In this document: piece after piece, positions 24,800-31,867 of the stretch
How positions within the stretch are numbered: the stretch's first letter is position 1
How the letters are laid out: each line of letters starts with the position of its first letter
The notes under the pieces: generated by a model
Seen by the model: the letters and a program-made list of their open reading frames with translations, nothing else
Told to the model about the DNA's origin: nothing
The model's database searches: none
Made by a program: the position numbers and the translations under genes
Origin: a virus
IMG/VR virus record: IMGVR_UViG_3300024308_000016
Span: 62,001 to 126,000 of that record
DNA: 64,000 bases
Reading direction: 5' to 3' (one strand)

Positions 24800-25291
24800 A
24801 TGAACCGCCGTATCAAGCGCGCAGCTGCCATGGGCCGTCGTATCTACAACGCTTATGTTGCTCGCGACAAGGCCAGCTGGGATCACTTTGACTCGCTCAT
24901 CGAAGCGCGCAAGCGTATTATAGGCTATATCCTTGTCAACACAGGTGACACCCAGATGTGGGGCTACAGCTGGGGCCTGTGGGAGACCCATGGCTTTGAA
25001 GTGTTTTGCCCGGAGATGCCGCCCGTGTTCGGGGCCTTCGTCAACCACGCCATCGCGCAGATCAAAGATCGCAGGCTGACCGAGGATCCCAACATGATCC
25101 CCAGGAACCCAGAAGAAAAACGCGCCATCTGTCTGCTCACCAAGAGCCAAGGCCACGAGTTGCCGGTCAATGTGCATCTGCTGCGTGGTGACGACCGAGG
25201 CCGCGCGATGAGTCAGATGAACGTCTTCAAGCGCAACACCAATCGCAAGCAGCGCCAAGGCGTCAAGATCTTCATGATCACACCCGCATAA
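24800..25291 (+). CDS. hypothetical basic protein, 163 aa
   Basis: The AATAGAAAGG leader (24782-24791) precedes the ATG at 24800. The N-terminal 40 residues are basic and helical (MNRRIKRAAAMGRRIYNAYV). A Trp-rich segment (QMWGYSWGLWETHGFEVF) and a basic C-terminus (FKRNTNRKQRQGVKIFM) follow. No transmembrane segment or catalytic motif. Function unknown. About 90 non-coding bases follow, with no strong hairpin seen. Confidence 0.8.
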   Translation: MNRRIKRAAAMGRRIYNAYVARDKASWDHFDSLIEARKRIIGYILVNTGDTQMWGYSWGLWETHGFEVFCPEMPPVFGAFVNHAIAQIKDRRLTEDPNMIPRNPEEKRAICLLTKSQGHELPVNVHLLRGDDRGRAMSQMNVFKRNTNRKQRQGVKIFMITPA

Positions 25292-25380
25292 GGTCACCTG
25301 ACCCAAGCCCCCGCAACTATGGAGGCTTGACTCAGGACTCTTAACTCCTGAAACCCGCCCCTACACACCGAGAAATTACC

Positions 25381-25608
25381 ATGATCACTATTACTATCGT
25401 TACCCTGGTCATCGCGACTGCCCTTGCCTTTACTTATGTCCTCATCACCAACAAGGAACTCATCAACCAAATCTACGATACTACGGACTTCTCTGACTCG
25501 GCATCTCTGGGCAAGTTTGCCTTGGTGTCAGTGGGCGCTGCCTCGTCTATCACTACGTACGCAGTGATCGCGATCATCGCCATCTTCCAAATCTCGCGTT
25601 GGATCTAA
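25381..25608 (+). CDS. small two-helix membrane protein, 75 aa
   Basis: The ATG at 25381 opens MITITIVTLVIATALAFTYV, a first hydrophobic helix. A polar acidic loop (TTDFSDSASLGK) precedes a second helix near the C-terminus (SITTYAVIAIIAIFQIS). Same general topology as the product of 24540. The next gene starts two bases after its stop. Function unknown. Confidence 0.78.
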   Translation: MITITIVTLVIATALAFTYVLITNKELINQIYDTTDFSDSASLGKFALVSVGAASSITTYAVIAIIAIFQISRWI

Positions 25609-25609
25609 T

Positions 25610-26011
25610 ATGAAAGTTCAAAAGCTCATGGACGTCTTCTTGTGGACGTTCATAGCCGTTATGATGACGGCTGGCCCATTTTTACCGCTTCTTTTTGTGT
25701 TCTACATCTTCAGCGAAGAGACCGCGATAGTGGGCCCCAGGCTTGCTATCGCGTATCTGGGTCCTTTCTTTTTTATGGTGATGGCAGGGTACTTGTACTT
25801 TGACATCACAAAGAAGTTCGACGAGATAGGTCCATTATTTGCCTACGTGAGATCTTTGCCCTCAGCGTGTGCTGTCGCTGGAATCATCTTCTTGAGCACC
25901 TTCAGCTATAACCTATCTCAATATGTAAGGAGTTCGAATGTCAGCAGCGTTTATCATCCTCCAGATGCAACGCGAACGCCGGCGCCGCCAGCGCGAGGAG
26001 GAAGAGGCTGA
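25610..26011 (+). CDS. multi-helix membrane protein, 133 aa
   Basis: Three or four hydrophobic segments are visible: FLWTFIAVMMTAGPFLPLLF, LAIAYLGPFFFMVMAGYLYF, and AVAGIIFLSTFSYNL. The first ATG is at 25610. AATATGAAAG (25607-25616) resembles this genome's ribosome leader, so a start at the ATG at 25628 is also possible. The last 24 or so residues are proline- and basic-rich and overlap the start of the next gene by 74 bases, an unusually long overlap here. Function unknown. Confidence 0.75.
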   Translation: MKVQKLMDVFLWTFIAVMMTAGPFLPLLFVFYIFSEETAIVGPRLAIAYLGPFFFMVMAGYLYFDITKKFDEIGPLFAYVRSLPSACAVAGIIFLSTFSYNLSQYVRSSNVSSVYHPPDATRTPAPPARGGRG

Positions 26012-26603
26012 GGAGCGAGCCCGTAAAAGCCGTCAACGGCCCGCGGACGAGTGCGCAAGGCGCTCGACAGCATCAGAGCCATCTGTTCCATCGATGGAAT
26101 ACCCCATAGGCGGAGGCGGTGAGTGCTCCTTCGGCATGGCGACTCAGCGTCCAGAGTGGTTGATCGAGACTGCTCGGGAATCCATCTTGGCCTCGACGGG
26201 ATTGCTCGAGGCCTATTATCGTGAACTGTTTGAAGAACGTGAAAAGGAGAAAGAAAGAATGAAGCGACGTGTTACCAACTTTTGGCGCAGCCTGATAGCT
26301 GGTGCCATGTGCCTGGGGATCGTGGGAGCGCATGCCGCGTCCTCATCTGCCACCATCAGCGATAACTGCGCTGTTCACTGGAAGGACGGTAAGGGCACGG
26401 AGTTCGTGTTCATGACCGGGATGCTGGAGGCGGTGAAGATCGAGAAACCCAACCTCCAAGGCTGGCAGACGGTCACGCTCATCGTGCCTCAGCACTCCCA
26501 GATGACGACGTCCGCTGTGGGCATGTGGCCCGAAGACGCCGTCGCTTTCCGCAACCGTTACATGGCCTGCTCCGGCATGGCCCTTCCGAAAGGTTTCAAA
26601 TGA
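25938..26603 (+). CDS. two-start gene ending in a secreted two-cysteine domain, copy 2
   Basis: AAGGAG (25929-25934) serves the ATG at 25938. The first 105 residues are cytosolic in character: MSAAFIILQMQRERRRRQRE, then a Glu/Arg-rich stretch and a Gly-rich linker. A second, in-frame ATG at 26259 has its own AAGGAG (26244-26249) and would give a 114-aa protein starting MKRRVTNFWRSLIAGAMCLG with a classic signal peptide ending AHA-A. The mature part has SDNCAVHW and RYMACSGMALPK, the two conserved Cys of the operon's secreted family. The upstream part may be a separate in-frame gene or an N-terminal extension used by the longer product. Confidence 0.75.
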   Translation: MSAAFIILQMQRERRRRQREEEEAEERARKSRQRPADECARRSTASEPSVPSMEYPIGGGGECSFGMATQRPEWLIETARESILASTGLLEAYYRELFEEREKEKERMKRRVTNFWRSLIAGAMCLGIVGAHAASSSATISDNCAVHWKDGKGTEFVFMTGMLEAVKIEKPNLQGWQTVTLIVPQHSQMTTSAVGMWPEDAVAFRNRYMACSGMALPKGFK

Positions 26604-26950
26604 AAGCAGTTCCTAACTGGGTCATCATCGTGCTAGCGATGGTGCTGGGCCTGATGATCGCAAATACGGCCGAGGCCTTCGAGCGTACGCAGTTTCGGGC
26701 AGCTTCGGTGGAGATCACCAAAAACTGTATGCTGCGCATCTTCTACGAGGACAACCTCGATGTGCGCACCACCAACGTCACCTGGATCGAGTCTATCCGC
26801 ACCGTCCCCATGAAGTCAGGGATGTTGAAGGTGGAAGTGGACTTTGTGGCGGCGTCTACCTTCCAAAGTCCGGTCGCCGTGATGCCAGCAGTCGATGTTC
26901 AGCGGCTGGTGGAACGCTTTAGCCGCTGCTCTGGACTGGAACTCAAATAG
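26600..26950 (+). CDS. secreted two-cysteine protein, copy 3
   Basis: Starts at the ATG at 26600, overlapping the previous stop (ATGA). A signal peptide (residues 1-25, NWVIIVLAMVLGLMIANTAEA) is followed by a 90-residue mature part. Its first Cys is in ITKNCMLRIF and its last in RFSRCSGLELK. Between them are strands (SIRTVPMKSGMLKVEVDFVA). It matches copies 2 and 4 in spacing and in the C-S-G-[LM]-x-L end. The AAATAGAAAG leader of the next gene overlaps its stop. Confidence 0.85.
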   Translation: MKAVPNWVIIVLAMVLGLMIANTAEAFERTQFRAASVEITKNCMLRIFYEDNLDVRTTNVTWIESIRTVPMKSGMLKVEVDFVAASTFQSPVAVMPAVDVQRLVERFSRCSGLELK

Positions 26951-26960
26951 AAAGCCTTCA

Positions 26961-27512
26961 ATGTCTCAATCTTTCCAAGATCAAATCTATACGCTTCATA
27001 CGGACTACTTCCTGGTCCGGATCGTCGAACATCCGTCGATCTCTGCTGGACAGACATTTCTGGACAGCATTGCCGATGGGTTTAGTCGGCGCTTCACTGT
27101 ACCACCGGTGAAGGTGTCCGGGAACTTCGACAAGTTTGAAGTGCGGATGGACATCGGCAAGTCAATCATCGTCATGCTCCATGGTGACGTCAACACCAAT
27201 ACCCTGAAAGTGGTCGTGTTCGCTAAAAAGAGCGACCCGATCGCCCATTATGCTGGCTTTCTGGGGTATGTCTACGAAGGTATTCGTGGTGTGGTGGGAC
27301 CATCCTTCTTCATCCTGGCTGATATCGTCGACAATAACAGCTACGTCCGGCATGTCCGTAACCAAAACGAGATGATCGATCTGTGCGGCTTTTGGTCCAT
27401 CTCAGACTTCGGGGACGTCGAGCGTCACGTATATCCCTGCTATGCGGTGTATGCGCCGAGCGTGGAGGAGTCACCGATCATCGTCTTCTCGCCTCACAGG
27501 CCGAACCTTTAA
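26961..27512 (+). CDS. hypothetical protein, 183 aa
   Basis: The AAATAGAAAG leader precedes the ATG at 26961. A soluble alpha/beta protein (MSQSFQDQIYTLHTDYFLVR, SIIVMLHGDVNTNTLKVVVF, GVVGPSFFILADIVDNNSYV). Two Cys (in LCGFWSIS and VYPCYAVYA) are not in a zinc pattern. No signal peptide, unlike its neighbours on both sides. Sits between two secreted two-Cys genes, so it may act with them on the inner side of the membrane; that is speculation from context. Confidence 0.8.
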   Translation: MSQSFQDQIYTLHTDYFLVRIVEHPSISAGQTFLDSIADGFSRRFTVPPVKVSGNFDKFEVRMDIGKSIIVMLHGDVNTNTLKVVVFAKKSDPIAHYAGFLGYVYEGIRGVVGPSFFILADIVDNNSYVRHVRNQNEMIDLCGFWSISDFGDVERHVYPCYAVYAPSVEESPIIVFSPHRPNL

Positions 27513-27521
27513 AGAGTTTTT

Positions 27522-27869
27522 ATGCACCCCTCTCTGAACATCCTGCGACGCGCAGTGATCGCCTCCATCGCGGCGGCGGTAGTATGTACCGGCTCTCTTG
27601 TCTCAGCCGCTGGCAACGTCGAAGACATCGAAGTCAACCGCAACTGCTTCGTGCTGTACCACAACGGCACGGACACGTACATCTACGGCGCCGGTACGTT
27701 CAACTATGTGAACGTCTACCCTGGCCGTGCCACGGATACGTACGTGATGAAGTTTTCCCATCACGCTCGTGACATCTCCCTGACGGTGTCGCGGCAAAAG
27801 GCCAAGGAAGTGCTGGACCGCTACTACGCGTGCTCCGGGATGGAGCTGGACAAGAAGGTTTTCCCATGA
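27522..27869 (+). CDS. secreted two-cysteine protein, copy 4
   Basis: 115 aa from the ATG at 27522. A signal peptide (residues 1-29, RRAVIASIAAAVVCTGSLVSAAG) precedes a mature domain with VNRNCFVLYH, beta strands (DTYIYGAGTFNYVNVYPG) and RYYACSGMELDKK. It shows the same N-C...C-S-G-M-x-L pattern as copies 2 and 3. It overlaps the next gene as ATGA. A periplasmic location is predicted; the function is unknown. Confidence 0.85.
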   Translation: MHPSLNILRRAVIASIAAAVVCTGSLVSAAGNVEDIEVNRNCFVLYHNGTDTYIYGAGTFNYVNVYPGRATDTYVMKFSHHARDISLTVSRQKAKEVLDRYYACSGMELDKKVFP

Positions 27870-28300
27870 ACCGAGCTGACATCCATCTCAACGGCGTAGA
27901 CCTCGTGGAATTCGCCTCCGACGATCCCGCTACTCCGGCGTGCGTGGTCAAATGCCGCAAGCTCATTGCTCGCCATCTGAAGACCTTCAACAAGGTGGTA
28001 GTCAGCGAGCCCTCCGTTCGCTTTGCCTGGGTCGGCCGCAACTGCATTGGCTTTACGGTCGTCGCTGATATCGAGTACTTCGACGTCACACTCAACTACG
28101 ATCTGTCGGGCATGATCGTATTCGAGGGCGAATGGAAGATCATTGCGGGGCCTCAGGTCAATCCCGAGACGTTTGAGCCCTATCCAGGTCAACCCCTGCT
28201 TCGCCCCTCGGTTGAGGACGTGCGAGCGGTGGCTGAGACCTACCAAAAGCTGTTCGAGCGCCAGCTGCGCAAAGAGCGCACCATCGTTGCAAGGAGGTAG
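27866..28300 (+). CDS. hypothetical protein, first of a paralogous pair, 144 aa
   Basis: The ATG at 27866 overlaps the previous stop. Key segments are CRKLIARHLKTF, VRFAWVGRNCIGFTVVADIE and TYQKLFERQLRKE. The next gene has IKELIVRHILTND, LRLTWMGHKMLGFAYLHED and LYNALFAAELHDR at the same relative positions, so the two are tandem paralogues. No signal peptide. The end is basic (RKERTIVARR). Function unknown; part of the promoter-2 operon. Confidence 0.8.
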   Translation: MNRADIHLNGVDLVEFASDDPATPACVVKCRKLIARHLKTFNKVVVSEPSVRFAWVGRNCIGFTVVADIEYFDVTLNYDLSGMIVFEGEWKIIAGPQVNPETFEPYPGQPLLRPSVEDVRAVAETYQKLFERQLRKERTIVARR

Positions 28301-28302
28301 CT

Positions 28303-28701
28303 ATGAGCTTTATGGCCAATGGGCCGATCTATATCTATGAAAAGCCTGATCCTCCCGGAGACCTGAGCTCCACAGTGGAACGGATCAAGGAGTTGATCGT
28401 TCGCCACATTCTTACCAACGATGTGGATCTGAACCCTCAGCACCTGCGCCTGACTTGGATGGGGCACAAGATGCTGGGGTTTGCTTACCTTCACGAAGAC
28501 CAATTGCAGGTGGCGTACAGTGGCTACTTGGTGCATACGCCGACAGGCTGGAAGATGAATGAAGGTAAGCCCTGCTCTCGGTTCAGCTTTGAGCCTCCCC
28601 AGGACATGCACACGGAAGCCTCTGACGAAGCCGACTTGGGCAAGCTTTACAACGCGCTGTTCGCAGCTGAGCTGCACGACCGCCTCGATAAGGCCATCTG
28701 A
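28303..28701 (+). CDS. hypothetical protein, second of a paralogous pair, 132 aa
   Basis: AAGGAGG (28291-28297) precedes the ATG at 28303. It shares the helix-strand-helix landmarks of the 27866 product: a RHILTND helix, LTWMGHKMLGF strands and a C-terminal LYNALFAAEL helix. It lies three bases after its paralogue. It is the last gene of the long rightward operon and converges on the leftward gene at 28762 across a bidirectional hairpin. Function unknown. Confidence 0.8.
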   Translation: MSFMANGPIYIYEKPDPPGDLSSTVERIKELIVRHILTNDVDLNPQHLRLTWMGHKMLGFAYLHEDQLQVAYSGYLVHTPTGWKMNEGKPCSRFSFEPPQDMHTEASDEADLGKLYNALFAAELHDRLDKAI

Positions 28702-28716
28702 CTGGCCGCATAGATA

Positions 28717-28754
28717 CCACTATCCTCGATGCCTTTGGGCATCGAGGATAGTGG
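28717..28754. terminator. bidirectional terminator between convergent genes
   Basis: A 17-bp perfect stem (CCACTATCCTCGATGCC with its complement) and TTT loop lie between the genes ending at 28701 (+) and 28762 (-). Confidence 0.85.
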
Positions 28755-28761
28755 AGTTTGC

Positions 28762-29403
28762 TTAGCCTGGAGTGATGCTGAACCGCTTTATCCAGCCCTT
28801 CATGTTACCTCCGTGGCCGTTGGCCATAGAGAACAGAGCGCAAAGCTGATCGGATAGGTACGTCGAACCGATAGACTGTGTGTCTGTGATGTTTGATTCG
28901 AGCTCTCGGATTGTCATTGCCGACCCATCCCTGGTTATTCTCAACCGAACCAGTTTATTGGTTGGCGCGGCTCCCGGGAAGAACGATGTGGCGTGTCCTC
29001 CGCCGGCAAACGTCGCAAAGAATGCCCATAGCCATTTACCACCTTGGGTAATCTCGTACATGTTCCAGCCTAGTTTTGATTCGGATTGACTTCCAAAATC
29101 GAACAGTTGGGCATAGGTATTCTCTGTGACGTAGTCTATCTCCATGGAGAATTTACTCAGCATGAGAAGATTGAAGCGTTTGGTTGGTTCGAGAAATCGG
29201 ACGTTTCCATCCAAACGGTAACACTTTCCGTACGTGGGGTGATCGACGACACCGTCAGTGGGAGTGTTTTGGACAATTCGCTGAAAATTCCAAGTTTCCT
29301 TGGACTGAATATTCAATCCCAGTGTTCCGACGGGTACATCCTCGAATTGGATCAGGAAGTACGGGTTGGGATTGACATTCGTGGAAGAAAGGAGTTCGAT
29401 CAT
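28762..29403 (-). CDS. LamG/concanavalin-like virion-type protein, 213 aa
   Basis: The leftward gene starts MIELLSSTNVNPNPYFLIQF, with the same M-[IL]-E-L-L start as virion genes in block B (MLELLT, MLELIT). Its body has the strand pattern of a LamG or concanavalin-A-like jelly roll: LLMLSKFSMEIDYVTEN, QLFDFGSQSESKLGWNMYEI, NKLVRLRITRDGSAMTIREL, then GGNMKGWIKRFSITPG. Such folds bind sugars. It stands alone between rightward operons and is more A+T-rich than they are. A tail or receptor-facing lectin is a fair inference. Confidence 0.78.
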   Translation of the reverse strand: MIELLSSTNVNPNPYFLIQFEDVPVGTLGLNIQSKETWNFQRIVQNTPTDGVVDHPTYGKCYRLDGNVRFLEPTKRFNLLMLSKFSMEIDYVTENTYAQLFDFGSQSESKLGWNMYEITQGGKWLWAFFATFAGGGHATSFFPGAAPTNKLVRLRITRDGSAMTIRELESNITDTQSIGSTYLSDQLCALFSMANGHGGNMKGWIKRFSITPG

Positions 29404-29550
29404 GATGTAGCCTTAGAGTATGGTCCACAGGATCAATAGTCCGGCCCAATAAATGCGACTTGTCTAAGGGCCGTGACGTCATACTAACTATTTTTACGAC
29501 CCTCTACTCGTATGGGTTGAGGACTTTAGCCTCTACTTTGGAGAACATCA

Positions 29551-30462
29551 ATGGAATACACCAAAACAACAGCGATGGTGATGGTGGCCGCGATGGCCAT
29601 GACGGGATGCGGGCCTTCGGACAACGGCCCCACCTACGACCCCAGCGCTGCGGCGCGCAACATCACTAGCCAGATGGCTCACCAGCAAACCCAGGAAACT
29701 GCTCAGCTGCTCAAGGAACTGCAAAAGCTCGACCCCACGGTGCGTTCGGTGGACTTTGTGCTGGAAGACGGCCAAAAGACCATCCAGGTGGGTCGCGAGG
29801 CCGCTGATGGCAAACTGACCATCTGGGTGATGCCGCCGGCTGACTATGCCAAGATGGCCTCGGAGACCAACAGCAAGATGGTCGCTTCCGGTCAAGGTGG
29901 CGGCAACCCGGCCAGCCCCAACTCCCCGGCTTCGGGCGGCTATAGTGGCGGCGAGATGCTGATGAGTGCGGGAGCCGGCCTGCTCGCAGGTGCACTGATG
30001 GGTTCCATGCTCAGCAACTCCTCGGGCCGCACGGCATCGTTCACCAGCCCGCAGACCTACAACAGCTATCGCCAAGCGTCCACCAGCAGCTACCGCTCGG
30101 ACCAGCACCGCCAGAGCCTTCGTCGCGAGGATGAAGAGCGCCGCCGCAGCTCCCCGGCCGTAGGCTCCAACACCGCAGCCATGATGGCTGCGCAGCAAGC
30201 GAACATGTCCGGCGCCTCCAGCGCTGCAACAGCGGCCAACCGCTCCTCGGCCGCGACTTCGTCGTTCGCCAACAGCGCTCGTTCCATCTCCGGTGCTCCG
30301 TCTCCGGCAGCGGCGGCCACCAGCGTCAACCGCTCGGCCGCGTTCTCCTCGCCCAGCAGCTCGTACGCGAGCCGTTCGGCGTCGACTAGCCAAGCATTCA
30401 GCTCCTCTTCGGTGGGACGCTCTTCGGCAGGCGGCTTCTCCGGCGGTGCTAGCGCATCCTGA
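29551..30462 (+). CDS. lipoprotein with Ser/Ala-rich tail, YgiB (DUF1190)-like
   Basis: GGAG at 29540-29543 precedes the ATG at 29551. Residues 1-19 form a lipoprotein signal (AMVMVAAMAMTG) with the lipobox Cys at residue 20. A helical, Gln-rich domain follows, with a Gly-rich MLMSAGAGLLAGALMGSML turn. The last 150 residues are low-complexity Ser, Ala and Arg, ending SSVGRSSAGGFSGG. This order (lipobox, Gly-rich hydrophobic turn, Ser-rich tail ending near G-G-F) resembles cellular YgiB proteins. The next gene is a YgiC-like ligase, as in the bacterial ygiB-ygiC operon. The assignment rests on layout plus neighbourhood. Confidence 0.72.
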   Translation: MEYTKTTAMVMVAAMAMTGCGPSDNGPTYDPSAAARNITSQMAHQQTQETAQLLKELQKLDPTVRSVDFVLEDGQKTIQVGREAADGKLTIWVMPPADYAKMASETNSKMVASGQGGGNPASPNSPASGGYSGGEMLMSAGAGLLAGALMGSMLSNSSGRTASFTSPQTYNSYRQASTSSYRSDQHRQSLRREDEERRRSSPAVGSNTAAMMAAQQANMSGASSAATAANRSSAATSSFANSARSISGAPSPAAAATSVNRSAAFSSPSSSYASRSASTSQAFSSSSVGRSSAGGFSGGASAS

Positions 30463-30498
30463 TTCCTCCTTCCCTTTTCTCTTCAATAGAAAGCACAC

Positions 30499-31788
30499 AT
30501 GCAAGCTCCATTCATCAAGAAAGCCATCCTGCAGGTTCCTTTCCTGACGGTCGACGAGATCTTCGACCGCGAGATGCCGTTCATTGCGGCATTCAGCCAA
30601 GACCCGGTGTTCCGCAGCAACATCCACACCTGGATGGAGTTCTACGGCCGCAAGCAAGACGCACTGCCCTTCTACCAAGTCGACGCCCAGTGGGGCGAGC
30701 GGCTGCGTCAAGGTTTGACGCTGTTCATGGGCCAGATGCGTGGGGCACTGCAAAACCTCTTCGACACCAGCACGGACGAAGAACTCATGGCGATGTTCCC
30801 GATGCCGGGCGTGGAGCCAGCAGTGAACCTGGCGTTCGTGCAATACGCCCGTTACACGTTCGCCAAGGACCATCCCGCGTTTGGCGGCCGCTTCGATCTG
30901 CAGGTGGACCCCAACACGGGCAAGGCGTTCATCTACGAATTCAACGGCGACACGCCCGCGATGCTGTTCGAGTCGATGAACCTGCAAAACCTCTTTGCCG
31001 TGGTCAATGAAGACGAAGAAGCGCAGCTCAACGACATGTGGGTCAAGACCGAAGAGCGCGGCCTGGTGGACAGCTCCTCCAAGGTGGCCGTGGTGGTCAA
31101 CACCAACTGGCCTGAGGATCTGGGCACCAGCGAAGCCATCGCGCAACTGCTGGAGCAGTCGGGTGCTCAGGTCTTCCTGGCCGACATGACCATGTTCCAG
31201 TTCGACAGCGCAGGCGATCCGGACCGCAATCCCTTCTTCCTGACGTCGGTGCCGTCCACGGACCTGACACACGTGCACATTATGCTGCCGTGGGAGGAAA
31301 TGGTGCAGTCCAACCCGCAGGCCATCTCCCGTTGGCGTGAATGGGGTGACAAGGTCCGTTTCTTCGAACCGGCGTGGCGCTGGTTCATGAGCCACAAGAA
31401 GTTCCTGACGCTGCCTGAGCTGCAGACCTACGGCCTGGCGCGCAGCCATGCCAACTGGGCCGACTACCAGCTCGAGCACGTCACGTTGATCGAGACACCC
31501 AGTGTGGCCGAGGGCGGCTATGTGGCCAAGCCCCAGCTGGGTCGCCAGTCGGCGTCGGTCGTGGTTCATCGTCCGGGGCAGGCGCCTGTGACCAGCCGCA
31601 ACGACAACTACGTCGACTACCCGGTCGTGTACCAGCCCTACAAGGCTCCTGGCCAGATCGAAGGCGCCAACTTCATCGCCTGCATGTGGATGGCAGGTGA
31701 AGAAGCGGCGTCGCTGGCTTTCCGTGAGTTCGACGGCCAGATCCTGGATCTGGAAAATGAACGCGTGATCTTGCACGAACTCGTGTAA
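30499..31788 (+). CDS. ATP-grasp ligase of the glutathionylspermidine synthase/YgiC family
   Basis: The CAATAGAAAG leader precedes the ATG at 30499. The 429 aa (cellular YgiC is about 390) carry the family landmarks: a Q.GERL-like WGERLRQGLTLFM region, GRFDLQVD, AFIYEFNGDTPAMLFES (the YE.N.DTPT..LE motif), DKVRFFEPAWRWFMSHKKFL (the W..L.SNK...L motif) and VAKPQLGRQSASVVVH (the KP..GREGANV motif). The family forms an amide between a peptide carboxylate and an amine using ATP. The substrate here is unknown; with the lipoprotein at 29551 it is probably envelope-linked. A cellular gene pair acquired by the phage is likely. Confidence 0.88.
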   Translation: MQAPFIKKAILQVPFLTVDEIFDREMPFIAAFSQDPVFRSNIHTWMEFYGRKQDALPFYQVDAQWGERLRQGLTLFMGQMRGALQNLFDTSTDEELMAMFPMPGVEPAVNLAFVQYARYTFAKDHPAFGGRFDLQVDPNTGKAFIYEFNGDTPAMLFESMNLQNLFAVVNEDEEAQLNDMWVKTEERGLVDSSSKVAVVVNTNWPEDLGTSEAIAQLLEQSGAQVFLADMTMFQFDSAGDPDRNPFFLTSVPSTDLTHVHIMLPWEEMVQSNPQAISRWREWGDKVRFFEPAWRWFMSHKKFLTLPELQTYGLARSHANWADYQLEHVTLIETPSVAEGGYVAKPQLGRQSASVVVHRPGQAPVTSRNDNYVDYPVVYQPYKAPGQIEGANFIACMWMAGEEAASLAFREFDGQILDLENERVILHELV

Positions 31789-31805
31789 GCATCATACCCT
31801 CTCGT

Positions 31806-31831
31806 CCCCTGAGCCCGCAAAGGCTCGGGGG
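31806..31831 (+). terminator. hairpin terminator
   Basis: CCCCTGAGCC-CGCAAA-GGCTCGGGG, then ATATCTCTTTG. It ends the ygiBC-like unit. Confidence 0.65.
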
Positions 31832-31867
31832 ATATCTCTTTGTGTTTCGCAATAGAAAGAACGTATC

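Noticed and set aside
29548-31776. A 742-aa leftward frame opposite the lipoprotein and ligase genes
   Set aside because: His-, Arg- and Gly-rich composition typical of an antisense shadow of G+C-rich coding sequence. The rightward genes have recognisable family motifs and leaders.
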